DNA of 64,000 nt, taken from the NCBI GenBank assembly GCA_027324025.1, contig DAHVYW010000012.1:20610-84609 (forward strand). Direction: 5' to 3'. The notes below the pieces were generated by a model that made no database searches, was not told where the DNA came from, and saw nothing but the letters and a program-made list of their open reading frames with translations. Shown here one piece after another: positions 8,859 to 21,364 of the stretch (position 1 is the stretch's first letter; each line of letters begins with the position of its first letter). Source of the DNA: JAJZQD01 sp021847735 (GTDB lineage: Bacteria; Bacillota; Thermincolia; Thermincolales; UBA2595). Made by a program: the position numbers and the translations under genes.

Positions 8859-8975
8859 TTATCCCAATTCCAAGACTCCACCTTCTATTAGGTGGAGTTT
8901 CCACTTTTCTGCTTCAGTGGGGGTAGCGTCCCCCACTGAAGTTTCGATGTTCAGCTTTAGCTGAACGAGTTCACT
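8859..8975 (+). repeat. 117-bp three-hairpin repeat (family A), copy 1
   Basis: One of three copies of exactly 117 bp (others at 21240 and 35331). Common ends are TTATCCCAATTCC and GAACGAGTTCACT. It would fold into three hairpins: ACTCCACCT/AGGTGGAGT, CTTCAGTGGGGG/CCCCCACTGAAG and GTTCAGC/GCTGAAC. Almost all differences between copies fall in the loops. The right end reaches into the atpC stop codon. Multi-hairpin elements of this size resemble non-autonomous derivatives of IS200/IS605 elements; that is an inference. Confidence 0.85.
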
Positions 8976-9381
8976 ACTCGTTACCTGAGGCTTTTAGGCG
9001 GATTAGTGCCCTCCGTAAAGCCATTTCGGCTCTAGCTACATCAACGTCATGAGTACGGCTTGCCAGTCTTTGTTCAGCACGTTCACGGGCAGCTTTCGCT
9101 CTTGATACATCGATTTCGTCGCTGCGCTCAGCAGTCTCGGCAAGTATAACAACTTTATCATTATTAACTTCCATGAACCCACCACTGGTAGCAAGTTTAG
9201 TCTCTTTGCCACCGGTGATAACTTTTAAAATGCCGATGTTCAAACCGGAAACAATGGGGGCGTGCATTGGCAGGACACCAAGGTAACCTTCTATACCCGG
9301 AACAACCACGAAATCAACCTGCTCACTAAATACCACTCGTTCCGGCGTAACTATTTCAACCGTGATGTTCTTATCAGCCAT
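8974..9381 (-). CDS. atpC: ATP synthase epsilon subunit
   Basis: Epsilon subunit of F1: part of the central stalk and an intrinsic inhibitor of ATP hydrolysis. The 135-residue protein has the N-terminal beta-sandwich (ITVEIVTPERVVFSEQVDFVVVPG, then GYLGVLPMHAPIVSGL) and the C-terminal helical hairpin (RAKAARERAEQRLA...MALRRALIRLKAS). I choose the ATG at 9381, one base after the atpD stop, with GAGGGA ten bases upstream; the in-frame GTG at 9390 is too close to that ribosome site. The stop codon overlaps the end of a 117-bp repeat, so the last residues may have been trimmed by insertion. Last gene of the atp operon. Confidence 0.93.
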   Translation of the reverse strand: MADKNITVEIVTPERVVFSEQVDFVVVPGIEGYLGVLPMHAPIVSGLNIGILKVITGGKETKLATSGGFMEVNNDKVVILAETAERSDEIDVSRAKAARERAEQRLASRTHDVDVARAEMALRRALIRLKASGNE

Positions 9382-9382
9382 A

Positions 9383-10807
<1,425 letters not shown>

Positions 10808-10831
10808 TTAAGCGTTTTCCCTCCTATCGCA

Positions 10832-11680
10832 TTAATCTAGTGCGTTCGCACCACCAACGATTTCTGAAATCTCTTTGGTTATCGCCGCCTGGCGTGCCCG
10901 GTTCAGGGCAAGGGTATATTTGTCTATCATCTCTGAAGCGTTATCCGTAGCCGAACCCATGGCAGTCATCCGGGCCCCTTGCTCACTGGCTTTGGATTCC
11001 AGTAACGCCCTGTAAATTGTTGTGTCGATATACCTTGGTAACAACTCGGCCAACAATTCCTCGGGATTGGGCTCGTAAATGTAATCTATCTGGGTGACCT
11101 TTCCACTTTCTTTGGGCTGTTCAACTGGCAGCAGTTTCACAGTAGTAGGCTTCTGGGTCATGGCTGATTTGAATTCTGTATATACGAGGTATATTTCATC
11201 AAATATCCCTTTAACATAATAATCAACCAAAGTTTGACCAATTTCCTTGGCAACCCCGAAGGAAATATCCTCACCGAGACCCACAAACTCAGATTTAATA
11301 TCAAATCCCCGACGGCGGAAAAAATCCCGACCTTTTCGGCCTATAGTAACCAGACTGCCTGGTTTACTATGAAGCAATACTGCATTCATCCGAAGAACAT
11401 TTGCATTGTATCCTCCACACAAACCGCGGTCGGCGGAAATTAGCACATAGCAGAGATTCTTGGGTTCCCGAACTTGCAACAATGGGTGACTTACCCCCGA
11501 ATTGGCAGAGGTCAAACGAGCCAGAACCTCTTGAATTTTCCCCGCAAAGGGCCGGGCTGCTATTACCCGCTCCTGGGCCTTGCGTAATTTCGCCGCGGCA
11601 ACCATCTTCATAGCTTTGGTAATCTGTTGAGTACTTTTAATACTTTTTATCCGGCGTCGTAAATCGCGCGCACTTGCCAT
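10832..11680 (-). CDS. atpG: ATP synthase gamma subunit
   Basis: Central rotary shaft of F1. The N-terminal helix [36 protein letters not shown] and the C-terminal helix [38 protein letters not shown], which pair to form the coiled coil, are both intact. [19 protein letters not shown] is the Rossmann-like core. The 282-residue length is usual. It lies 53 bp after atpA and 24 bp before atpD. Confidence 0.97.
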   Translation of the reverse strand: MASARDLRRRIKSIKSTQQITKAMKMVAAAKLRKAQERVIAARPFAGKIQEVLARLTSANSGVSHPLLQVREPKNLCYVLISADRGLCGGYNANVLRMNAVLLHSKPGSLVTIGRKGRDFFRRRGFDIKSEFVGLGEDISFGVAKEIGQTLVDYYVKGIFDEIYLVYTEFKSAMTQKPTTVKLLPVEQPKESGKVTQIDYIYEPNPEELLAELLPRYIDTTIYRALLESKASEQGARMTAMGSATDNASEMIDKYTLALNRARQAAITKEISEIVGGANALD

Positions 11681-11733
11681 GTTGATTTCTCACCACCTTT
11701 ACTCAGTGTCTGTCAATTCACAGACCTGTCAGT

Positions 11734-13239
<1,506 letters not shown>

Positions 13240-13806
13240 TTAGTCTCTCACCCCTATCTCCTTGACTTCAAATTGTAGAAGATTATCTTTGAGTCTCTCT
13301 AGCCTCCCGGCTAAACTTCCGTCAATAACCTTGTCCCCAATGCGCACTACAACCCCACCAATTAAGCTGGGGTCTAATTCAGACTGTAATCTGATGGTTT
13401 TTCCTGTTACAGCAGTCAGTCTTGCTTTAAGGGTGTCAAGATCAGAGTCATTGAGCTCAACGGCGGTCTTAACCCGGGCATCAGCCATATTCCGGGTTTC
13501 ATTTGCATATGAAACAAACTCGTGGTAAATGCCGGGAATATATGTTGCCCTATACTTTTCAATAACAATATCCAGGAAATTTAACGTGATTTCCGATACT
13601 TCCTGGGAAAATACACCATTAATAATAGCTTTCTTTTCTTCAGGCGAAATAAGCTGGTGATCCATGACCCTTTTTAACTCTTCGTTTTCGTTAATGGTAT
13701 CTACAACCACTTTAAGTTCTGCTTCAAGGTTATCTACCAAATCCTTTTCCCGGGCAAGAGTAAAAAAAGCTTGTGCATATCTGCGTGCTACGGCATTCTC
13801 TAGCAT
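13240..13806 (-). CDS. atpH: ATP synthase delta subunit
   Basis: Peripheral-stalk subunit linking F1 alpha to the b dimer (OSCP homologue). The N-terminal helical domain (ARRYAQAFFTLAREKDLVDNLEAEL) and the C-terminal GGVVVRIGDKVIDGSLAGRLERLKDNL block are characteristic. At 188 residues it is full length. The start overlaps the end of atpF by 7 bases (ATGCTAG), so translation is coupled. Confidence 0.95.
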   Translation of the reverse strand: MLENAVARRYAQAFFTLAREKDLVDNLEAELKVVVDTINENEELKRVMDHQLISPEEKKAIINGVFSQEVSEITLNFLDIVIEKYRATYIPGIYHEFVSYANETRNMADARVKTAVELNDSDLDTLKARLTAVTGKTIRLQSELDPSLIGGVVVRIGDKVIDGSLAGRLERLKDNLLQFEVKEIGVRD

Positions 13807-14309
13807 TTGAGATCGCCTACCTCTGTAACAAACTCATCAACTAGCTTTTTATGGTCTTCCACCGAGATAGTTTTACCAAGCACCTTCCCGGCAGCCATAA
13901 TCGCTAATGTAGCAACCTCGTCACGCAGTGCAGCAATAGCCTGATCCTTCTCCCTGCCAATTTCTTCCTGGGCTCTTTGAATAGCTTTTGTTGCCTCGGC
14001 TTGAGCATTAGTTACAATGTCCTTCTTCACTTCTTCACCAAGCTTGGTAGCCTTGGCGATTATTTCTTGGGCCTCTTGTTTAGCTTCAGCCAGACGGGAC
14101 TCATATTCTTTTCTCATCTTTTCGGCATCGTTCTTGGCACTTTCGGCATTGCTTATAGCATCTTCGATGGACTTTTTACGTTCATCAAGCATAGTGAGTA
14201 TCGGCTTGTAAGCAATTTTCTTTAATATGAAGAGTAGGAACAAGAAGTTCACTATCTGCCAGAGAAACTTGGGAAATTCAAAACCCAGGCTCTTCAATAT
14301 ATCTCCCAT
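13800..14309 (-). CDS. atpF: ATP synthase b subunit
   Basis: Peripheral-stalk subunit with one N-terminal membrane helix (FLWQIVNFLFLLFILKKI, residues about 16-33) followed by a long charged coiled coil (residues about 40-140). The conserved pattern GFEFPKFLWQIVNFL at the N-terminus is noteworthy because a 36-residue peptide encoded at 38613-38723 shows nearly the same pattern. The 169-residue length is normal. It is separated from atpE by 124 bp, unusually long for this operon, and that gap holds a stable hairpin. Confidence 0.95.
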   Translation of the reverse strand: MGDILKSLGFEFPKFLWQIVNFLFLLFILKKIAYKPILTMLDERKKSIEDAISNAESAKNDAEKMRKEYESRLAEAKQEAQEIIAKATKLGEEVKKDIVTNAQAEATKAIQRAQEEIGREKDQAIAALRDEVATLAIMAAGKVLGKTISVEDHKKLVDEFVTEVGDLKC

Positions 14310-14354
14310 GTATTCAAAAACCCCCTCTCTGCAATTGTTTAAAAAGCTTGTTTT

Positions 14355-14400
14355 AGGCGAAAAGAGACCAAGGTTCAGCCTTCCCTGATCTCTATCGCCT
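14355..14400 (-). promoter_or_regulatory. Intra-operon hairpin between atpE and atpF
   Basis: On the minus strand the segment pairs AGGCGA with TCGCCT and GAGA with TCTC around an inner CC/GG-rich loop, in the 124-bp gap just after atpE. There is no T run, so it is not a typical terminator. A 3' hairpin of this kind could protect the atpE message, which is needed at about ten copies per enzyme. The structure is seen; the role is inferred. Confidence 0.5.
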
Positions 14401-14433
14401 TAGTTGATATAAGAAACTAAAACCAATAATTTC

Positions 14434-15434
<1,001 letters not shown>

Positions 15435-15484
15435 TATTTCCACCTCCTTCATTTAAACTTTTATAAAGGTAACTAATTAAAAAG

Positions 15485-16018
15485 TTATAATTTCAGATTC
15501 CCTTCGGAATCTTCAAACCTGGAGTCATTTTTAAATGTGTCATCAAAATCCAAACCGGGAAAACGCAAGCCCGCTTCCTGGTCCTCTTTGGGAACAACAA
15601 CATTCGTAATTGGCCGCGAAACCTCGGTTTGCTTGTTCCACCACTCGTCATCAGTATGCTTTACTATAAAGACCCCCATTATCATCTTCGGTAACAGGAT
15701 GCCTGCAAAAGTTCCTACCCCAACAAGGAAGTGGGTTCTCGGTATAACCAGATAAAGAACTATCACTATTAGCCAAAACCTTACATGGTAACTGACAAAA
15801 CTGATTACTCTGGCTAAACCGGGAGAGGCTGCCCGCATGGCAACATCAAGAATTACAGCTACTACCTTATAGTTAACAATAGATAATACCACCCCAAAAC
15901 CCAAACCGTAGGCGAACTGCTCTTTTCCGAAATAATATGTAAGACCACCTATCAGTAGTGTTGCAATCAAGGTCCACTTAGCTATCCCTCGCTGCACTTG
16001 GGGCGTATCCACTGCCAT
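15485..16018 (-). CDS. atpI: ATP synthase subunit I (AtpI family)
   Basis: A 177-residue membrane protein with four predicted helices: ATLLIGGLTYYF, GLGFGVVLSIVNYKVVAVIL, VRFWLIVIVLYLVIP and FLVGVGTFAGILLPKMIMGVFIV, followed by a charged cytoplasmic tail. Position between atpZ and atpB marks it as the AtpI/subunit I type, thought to help assemble the c ring and not part of the final enzyme. The C-terminal tail of about 60 residues is longer than in Bacillus AtpI. The ATG lies 3 bases after the atpZ stop behind GGGAGGGGA. Confidence 0.8.
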   Translation of the reverse strand: MAVDTPQVQRGIAKWTLIATLLIGGLTYYFGKEQFAYGLGFGVVLSIVNYKVVAVILDVAMRAASPGLARVISFVSYHVRFWLIVIVLYLVIPRTHFLVGVGTFAGILLPKMIMGVFIVKHTDDEWWNKQTEVSRPITNVVVPKEDQEAGLRFPGLDFDDTFKNDSRFEDSEGNLKL

Positions 16019-16021
16019 GCA

Positions 16022-16243
16022 CTAGTCCCCTCCCTTTTTGGGAAAGGCCAGGTCGTACAGAGACTTAAGACCGGCCGCCGTCCCCAGGAGAAACATAATC
16101 AAAGTCAACCAGGGACTAGTCCCAAGGTGCTTGTCTAACCAACTCCCGGCAAGATAACCAAATAGCACGGAAGCCGCCATAGTCACCCCAGCGGACATAA
16201 TAAGACCCACACCTCTATATCCCTGGTCTTTATCGCCTTTCAT
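16022..16243 (-). CDS. atpZ: AtpZ, F0F1-ATPase small membrane subunit
   Basis: A 73-residue protein with two helices (LIMSAGVTMAASVLFGYLAGSWLDKHLG and WLTLIMFLLGTAAGLKSLYDLAF). The pattern G-x-W-L-D-x-x-L-G-T-x-P-W between them is the signature of the AtpZ family, which heads many bacterial atp operons and has been proposed to conduct Mg2+ or Ca2+ or to aid assembly. First gene of the operon. The 287 bp upstream is AT-rich; I see no convincing consensus promoter in it. Confidence 0.88.
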   Translation of the reverse strand: MKGDKDQGYRGVGLIMSAGVTMAASVLFGYLAGSWLDKHLGTSPWLTLIMFLLGTAAGLKSLYDLAFPKKGGD

Positions 16244-16530
16244 ATTTTCACCCTCTTTATGGGGCTTCTGGAAAGAACATCATCAGAAACCAGTGCGAGT
16301 AACAGTCTTGTACAGTATATTGAGCCACAGGAGAAAATATTTCTTAATTCTCAAAATTTTTCGAACTCGTTGCCCTTATAAAAAGACATAAAGATATCCC
16401 CCCCCATCAATGCGGAAGGTCTATATTTTATGCCTGATGTCAGAGCAAAATTTACAACGTACTCTATATTCTCTGTTTTTTTACAATTTCCTTTTTTTTG
16501 AGGATAATTTTTAAATTTTTTTTCACAAAT

Positions 16531-17691
16531 TTACTGTGTTATGAACTCTCGGGGTTTGCTGCCCCCCAGGTTACAGAAATACTTAAGCCCCGCGGCTATT
16601 CTGGCGCACGCTTTGCCATCCCCATAAGGGTTGACCGCATTTGCCATTTTATCATATTGGGTCCTGTCTTCCAAAAGGGTTTGGCAGGCATTGAAAATCG
16701 CATCCCTATTTGTACCAACCATCTGCACGGTGCCAGCATCTATTGCCTCCGGCCTTTCGGTTGTGTCTCTTAGCACTAACACCGGTTTTCCTAAAGACGG
16801 TGCTTCTTCCTGAAGCCCTCCTGAATCGGTTAAGACTAAATAAGCCTTGTTCATTAGGTTGACCATCGGCGCGTATTCCAGCGGGTCGATAAGGTGTACC
16901 CTCGGCAGCCCTCCCAGAACCGACTCAACGATTTGTCTGATCTTTGGATTTTTATGGACCGGAAAAACCACCTCCACATCACTGTGTTTTTCCACTACAG
17001 CCCGCAACGCCCCATATACGTTGCGCATCGGTTCGCCCAGGTTTTCCCGGCGGTGAGTGGTAACTACTAGAACTCTGCTTTTAGTGTAATCAATTGCGTC
17101 CAGGACAGGATTGTTGAAGGCATATGAATCCTTCACAGTTGCCAGTAAAGCATCAATAACCGTATTCCCGGTAACTAGTATGGATTCCGGGTTTACCCCT
17201 TCTTTTAATAGGTTAGATTTTGCGGTTACCGTTGGTGCAAAGTGAATATCGGCAATGGCACCCGTTAGTCTCCTGTTCATTTCTTCGGGAAACGGTGAAT
17301 ATTTGTTCCCGGTACGCAGGCCGGCCTCAACATGGCCGACCTTGATTTGGCGGTAAAATGCCGCTAAACCGGCTACAAAAGTAGTAGTAGTATCCCCATG
17401 TACCAAAACAATATCCGGTGCTGCCTCGTCAAGGATTTCGCCTAGTCCGGTCAAAGCCCTGGTCGTAATTTCATATAATGTTTGATTAGGCAGCATTATA
17501 TTTAAATCATATGCCGGTGTTATCCGAAATAATTCCAAAACCTGGTCCAGCATTTCCCGGTGTTGAGCCGTTACAGCAACACTGCACCTGATTTGGTCAG
17601 GATGTCTTTCCAGTTCTTTGACAAGGGGGGCCATTTTTATTGCCTCCGGGCGAGTTCCGAAAATAGCCAGGACATTAAGAATACTCATCAT
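16531..17691 (-). CDS. wecB: UDP-N-acetylglucosamine 2-epimerase
   Basis: Non-hydrolysing epimerase converting UDP-GlcNAc to UDP-ManNAc for teichoic acid or polysaccharide synthesis, cytoplasmic. The 386-residue GT-B fold protein begins LNVLAIFGTRPEAIKMAPLV, the family hallmark, and contains HGDTTTTFVAGLAAFY, HVEAGLRTG, TTHRRENLG and LTDSGGLQEEAPSLGKPVLVLRDTTERPEA, all at the expected places. Two adjacent ATG codons (17691, 17688) could serve as start. It lies 16 bp after glyA and is probably in the same operon; in many Firmicutes it sits just before the atp operon, as here. Confidence 0.95.
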   Translation of the reverse strand: MMSILNVLAIFGTRPEAIKMAPLVKELERHPDQIRCSVAVTAQHREMLDQVLELFRITPAYDLNIMLPNQTLYEITTRALTGLGEILDEAAPDIVLVHGDTTTTFVAGLAAFYRQIKVGHVEAGLRTGNKYSPFPEEMNRRLTGAIADIHFAPTVTAKSNLLKEGVNPESILVTGNTVIDALLATVKDSYAFNNPVLDAIDYTKSRVLVVTTHRRENLGEPMRNVYGALRAVVEKHSDVEVVFPVHKNPKIRQIVESVLGGLPRVHLIDPLEYAPMVNLMNKAYLVLTDSGGLQEEAPSLGKPVLVLRDTTERPEAIDAGTVQMVGTNRDAIFNACQTLLEDRTQYDKMANAVNPYGDGKACARIAAGLKYFCNLGGSKPREFITQ

Positions 17692-17706
17692 TCACCTCGT
17701 AATCCA

Positions 17707-18954
17707 TTAACTATACAATGGGAATTGGTTGCACAATTCATGAACCATATTTTTCGCTTTTGCCAGGTAAACATCGTTATCTCTATGGGCAATCGAGGTG
17801 TCGATAATCTCGGCCACCAGTTCCATCGCTTCTTCTTTCATGCCCCTGCTGGTAGCTGCAGGAGTCCCAATTCTGATGCCGCTTGTAATCTGGGGGCTTT
17901 GGGGGTCAAAGGGGATTGAGTTTTTATTCACCGTAACACCCACTCTATCTAGAATCTTTTCGGCTTCTTTCCCTGTAATATCCTTGTTTCGCAAGTCAAC
18001 AAGCATTAGGTGGTTGTCCGTTCCACCGGAAACGAGATTAAAATTCCTCTTTGTTAACGCGCTGGCCAGAGCCTTGGCATTTTTCACAACCTGTTCCTGG
18101 TAATCCTTAAATTCTGGGGTCAGCGCTTCCTTGAGCGCCACGGCCTTTGCTGCAATGACATGCATTAAGGGGCCTCCCTGGATGCCGGGGAAAACTGACT
18201 TATCTATTGCTGCCGCATATTTCTGTTTACAGAGAATCATGCCTCCCCTGGGCCCGCGAAGGGTCTTATGGGTAGTTGTTGTAACAAAATCAGCGTGAGG
18301 GACAGGTGTGGGATGGAGACCTACGGCAACTAGACCGGCAATGTGGGCCATATCCACCATCAGCATGGCTCCAACCTCTTCCGCTATCTCCTTAAGCTGA
18401 ACAAAGTCAATTATTCTAGGATAGGCGCTGGCCCCGGCGACAATCATTTTAGGTTTATGCTGAAAAGCCAGGGCAAAAACCTTCTCGTAATTAATCCTGC
18501 CTGTATCTTCTTCAACTCCGTAAGCAGCAAAGTTGTAGTACTTCCCGGACATATTGACAGGGCTGCCGTGGGTCAGATGCCCTCCGTGGCTGAGATTCAT
18601 ACCCAGTACTTTATCACCGGGCTTCAACATTGCGAAATATACGGACATGTTGGCCTGAGCCCCCGAATGGGGCTGAACATTGGCGTGTTCGGCATCAAAG
18701 AGCTTTTTTGCCCTTTCTATAGCCAGGGTTTCCACAATATCAACATATTCACATCCGCCGTAATAGCGTTTGCCGGGGTACCCTTCGGCATATTTGTTGG
18801 TCAGCACGGCTCCCTGAGCAGCCATTACTGCCACACTCACAAAGTTTTCTGAGGCAATAAGTTCAATATTGTGTTGCTGTCTATGTTTTTCTTTCGCGAT
18901 TGCTTCGGCAACTTCCGGGTCAATTTGTTTTACAAAATAAAGTTCATCATCCAC
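17707..18954 (-). CDS. glyA: Serine hydroxymethyltransferase
   Basis: PLP enzyme interconverting serine and glycine with tetrahydrofolate; main source of one-carbon units. The active-site lysine is Lys230 in [15 protein letters not shown], and the early motif [10 protein letters not shown] plus [18 protein letters not shown] are family hallmarks. At 415 residues it is full length. The start is a GTG at 18954 behind AGGGGAGGAAC. The gene lies in the run rpiB - glyA - wecB. Confidence 0.97.
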   Translation of the reverse strand: MDDELYFVKQIDPEVAEAIAKEKHRQQHNIELIASENFVSVAVMAAQGAVLTNKYAEGYPGKRYYGGCEYVDIVETLAIERAKKLFDAEHANVQPHSGAQANMSVYFAMLKPGDKVLGMNLSHGGHLTHGSPVNMSGKYYNFAAYGVEEDTGRINYEKVFALAFQHKPKMIVAGASAYPRIIDFVQLKEIAEEVGAMLMVDMAHIAGLVAVGLHPTPVPHADFVTTTTHKTLRGPRGGMILCKQKYAAAIDKSVFPGIQGGPLMHVIAAKAVALKEALTPEFKDYQEQVVKNAKALASALTKRNFNLVSGGTDNHLMLVDLRNKDITGKEAEKILDRVGVTVNKNSIPFDPQSPQITSGIRIGTPAATSRGMKEEAMELVAEIIDTSIAHRDNDVYLAKAKNMVHELCNQFPLYS

Positions 18955-19009
18955 TCTGTGTTCCTCCCCTAATTATCTACAGCCTTCACCGAGATAAAGC
19001 TCAAAGGCC

Positions 19010-19471
19010 TTAAGGATCGTTATTCGAAGTTTCAATATCGGATATCTTCTGTACCCTGCGGGCATGACGTCCACCTGCAAAGTCGGTTTCCAACCAAATA
19101 TTCACAATATCCCTGGCCAAACCGGGGCCTATGACCCGCTCGCCCATGGTAAGGATATTTGCATTATTATGCTCTCGGGAAGCCCTGGCCGAAAAAGTAT
19201 CATGACACAGAGCAGCCCGGATCCCCGGAAGCTTGTTAGCCACAATCCCTATGCCTATGCCTGTCCCGCAAATCAATATCCCTCTGTCAAAATGGCCGTC
19301 CCGGACAGCCCGGGCTACCTCCAGAGCAATGTCAGGGTAGTCAACGGATTCTTCGGAAAACGTGCCAAAATCTTTAAAATCGTACCCTTTTTCCTGAAGC
19401 AGCTTTCTAATTTCTTCTTTCAGTTTGAATCCTCCGTGGTCACAACCTACTGCCAGCTTTAAACTGCCCAC
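19010..19471 (-). CDS. rpiB: Ribose-5-phosphate isomerase B
   Basis: Isomerises ribose 5-phosphate and ribulose 5-phosphate. The 153-residue protein shows AVGCDHGGFKLKEEI at the N-terminus and the catalytic CGTGIGIGIVANKLPGIRAALCHD motif. It starts with GTG at 19471 behind GGAGGAAGAGCAA. It sits between the protein-phosphatase gene and glyA, the usual Firmicute order (ywlE-ywlF-glyA). Confidence 0.95.
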   Translation of the reverse strand: MGSLKLAVGCDHGGFKLKEEIRKLLQEKGYDFKDFGTFSEESVDYPDIALEVARAVRDGHFDRGILICGTGIGIGIVANKLPGIRAALCHDTFSARASREHNNANILTMGERVIGPGLARDIVNIWLETDFAGGRHARRVQKISDIETSNNDP

Positions 19472-19589
19472 TTGCTCTTCCTCCTGCCAGCGATATTCGT
19501 ATTTCTACATAACTTTACATCTTCTACATGAAGCGTTGTTTCCCTTTTGGAAATATCTGCCTATAGAATAAGAATCTACCTTGTATTAT

Positions 19590-20057
19590 TTACGGGGCCT
19601 GTTTTAATATCTTATGAAAAGCTATGTCAACAAGTTCCTCAATTTCCCGGGCACATTGTTTGTAGATGTCAACCGGCAGACCAAAAGGGTCAGAAATGTC
19701 CAAACCCGATTTGCCGGCAAATTCGGCAAGGGTAAATACCTTTGAGGCTTCACCCGGGTACAACGCAACCAGGGTCCGCTTGTGATTTCCGGTCATGGTT
19801 AGGATTAAATCGGATTCCCTAGCTGTCTCATGGCAAAACTGTCTGGCCCTATGGCCTGTCAAGTCTATACCGGCCGCCCCCATTACTTCCACGGCCCGGG
19901 GCGAGGCAGGGCTGCCCGGACCGGCTGCCGCGAGGCCTGCCGATGCCAGTTCAATGTTCCCGACACCGTCAGGGTGGGCCTTCAGCCATTTTCTGGCCAG
20001 CGCTTCGGCCATACTGCTGCGGCATGTATTTCCGGTGCAAACAAAAACAACTTTCAA
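19590..20057 (-). CDS. ywlE: Low-molecular-weight protein arginine phosphatase, YwlE type
   Basis: The P-loop CTGNTCRSSMAEAL gives the C-x5-R-S catalytic site. The threonine before the second cysteine is the residue that in Bacillus YwlE favours phospho-arginine over phospho-tyrosine, so this is probably the arginine phosphatase that opposes McsB. The general-acid loop is ISDPFG near residue 130. I start at the TTG at 20057, placed behind GTGGGGGTGG, giving MKVVFVCTGNTCRS as in relatives; a GTG at 20072 would add five residues. Position between tsaC and rpiB matches Bacillus synteny. Confidence 0.88.
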   Translation of the reverse strand: MKVVFVCTGNTCRSSMAEALARKWLKAHPDGVGNIELASAGLAAAGPGSPASPRAVEVMGAAGIDLTGHRARQFCHETARESDLILTMTGNHKRTLVALYPGEASKVFTLAEFAGKSGLDISDPFGLPVDIYKQCAREIEELVDIAFHKILKQAP

Positions 20058-20105
20058 GAATACCACCCCCACTGTTGACTGCCCATTGTTATTATGTACA
20101 TGGGG

Positions 20106-21167
20106 CTATATGTATATTACCTTGTTGCCGGCGGCCTTTTTTAGCCGGTTCATTATCGCTATTCCAATTCCGCTCTCGGGATAGCCTTCGGCAATGATGA
20201 CGTCAACATCCTCTTCGTCCAAATACCGCAGTCCATAAAAGAGATTTTGTGCCACCGTTTCAAGTCTGGCGCGGCTGCCCACGGTAAAAACCTCGTCACT
20301 GCAGTAACCCCTGGCTGTTTCGGTGGAAGCCAGCACCCCTGCCTTTTGGTTCTTGGCGCGATAATCTGCAATAAGTTCGGCAACCTTTTCAAATATAACA
20401 GTATAGTCTTCTCCGGTTACAACAACTACATCGGCCCTAGGGGAGTAATGGGTATATTTCATCCCGGGCGACCTGGGTGTCCCAAGGGACCCCTTATCCC
20501 CAGCTGAGTTTTCCATTTCCACACGTCCGAGAATGCCTTCAATATCGTCCCTGGTGACACCACCGGGCCTAAGAATAACCGGTGGCTCCGAAGTAAGGTC
20601 AAGTACCGTTGATTCCAAGCCTACCCGGCAGGCACCACCGTCCACAACCATGTCGATTTTCCCCGTCAGGTCCTGTAATACATGCTGAGCCGTTGTAGGG
20701 CTAGGCTTACCCGAGGTATTAGCGGAGGGGGCGGCCAGGGGCACCCCGGCAGCTTTGATCAGTTCAAGGGCCACCGGATGATCCGGCATCCGGACAGCCA
20801 CCGTGCTCAAACCGGCCGTCACCCCATCGGGGATTCCCGGTTTTTTGGACAGGACTACCGTTAACGGCCCAGGCCAAAAAGCCTCCATCACCCTTTGGGC
20901 CGGTACTGTAACGTCATCGGATAAATCGTAGACCTGGCTGACATCGGAAATGTGAACAATTAACGGGTTGTCGGCCGGTCGGCCTTTGGCTTTAAAGATG
21001 GCGGCTACCGCTTCGGAATTCGTGACATTAGCCCCTAACCCATAAACGGTTTCCGTCGGGAAGGCAACCAGGCCACCATTCCGCAGTATCGTGCCGGCCT
21101 CACTGATAGCACCTTTTGACGGATCAGCCGGGTCTATTTTAATATATTTTGTTTCCTTGCCTTTCAA
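20106..21167 (-). CDS. sua5: L-threonylcarbamoyladenylate synthase (Sua5 type)
   Basis: Makes threonylcarbamoyl-AMP for the tRNA t6A modification at position 37. The N-terminal YrdC domain contains GGLVAFPTETVYGLGANV, KAKGRPADNPLIVHI, the FWPGPLTVVL stretch and SANTSGKPSPTTAQHV. The C-terminal half (after about residue 210) is the Sua5 domain, beginning at the linker SPGMKYTHYSPRADVVVV. The likely start is TTG at 21167, six bases after AGAGGTG. The remaining t6A genes are not in the window. In Bacillus this locus is called ywlC. Confidence 0.92.
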   Translation of the reverse strand: MKGKETKYIKIDPADPSKGAISEAGTILRNGGLVAFPTETVYGLGANVTNSEAVAAIFKAKGRPADNPLIVHISDVSQVYDLSDDVTVPAQRVMEAFWPGPLTVVLSKKPGIPDGVTAGLSTVAVRMPDHPVALELIKAAGVPLAAPSANTSGKPSPTTAQHVLQDLTGKIDMVVDGGACRVGLESTVLDLTSEPPVILRPGGVTRDDIEGILGRVEMENSAGDKGSLGTPRSPGMKYTHYSPRADVVVVTGEDYTVIFEKVAELIADYRAKNQKAGVLASTETARGYCSDEVFTVGSRARLETVAQNLFYGLRYLDEEDVDVIIAEGYPESGIGIAIMNRLKKAAGNKVIYI

Positions 21168-21239
21168 AAATAACACCTCTTACAAAACTCCGGCTTTTTG
21201 TTTGCAACCTCCAAGTAGATTTGCGTGCTCAGTTCTCCC

Positions 21240-21356
21240 TTATCCCAATTCCAAGACTCCACCTTCTAGAAGGTGGAGTTTCCACTTTTCTGCTTCAGTG
21301 GAGGTAGAGTCCCCCACTGAAGTTTCGATGTTCAGCTTTAGCTGAACGAGTTCACT
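21240..21356 (+). repeat. 117-bp three-hairpin repeat (family A), copy 2
   Basis: Same length and ends as the copies at 8859 and 35331. Differences from copy 1 are confined to the loop of hairpin 1 and to hairpin 2, where one G in the stem is A (TGGAGG facing CCCCCA). It begins 73 bp upstream of sua5 and ends 8 bp after the prmC stop codon, in the orientation opposite to these genes. Confidence 0.85.
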
Positions 21357-21364
21357 GGCACTTT

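Noticed and set aside
16244..16530. Promoter of the atp operon
   Set aside because: Several weak -10-like AT-rich hexamers exist, but none has a convincing -35 at 16-18 bp, so none is listed.
18343..18852. 169-codon plus-strand frame
   Set aside because: Antisense shadow of glyA with no ribosome site.
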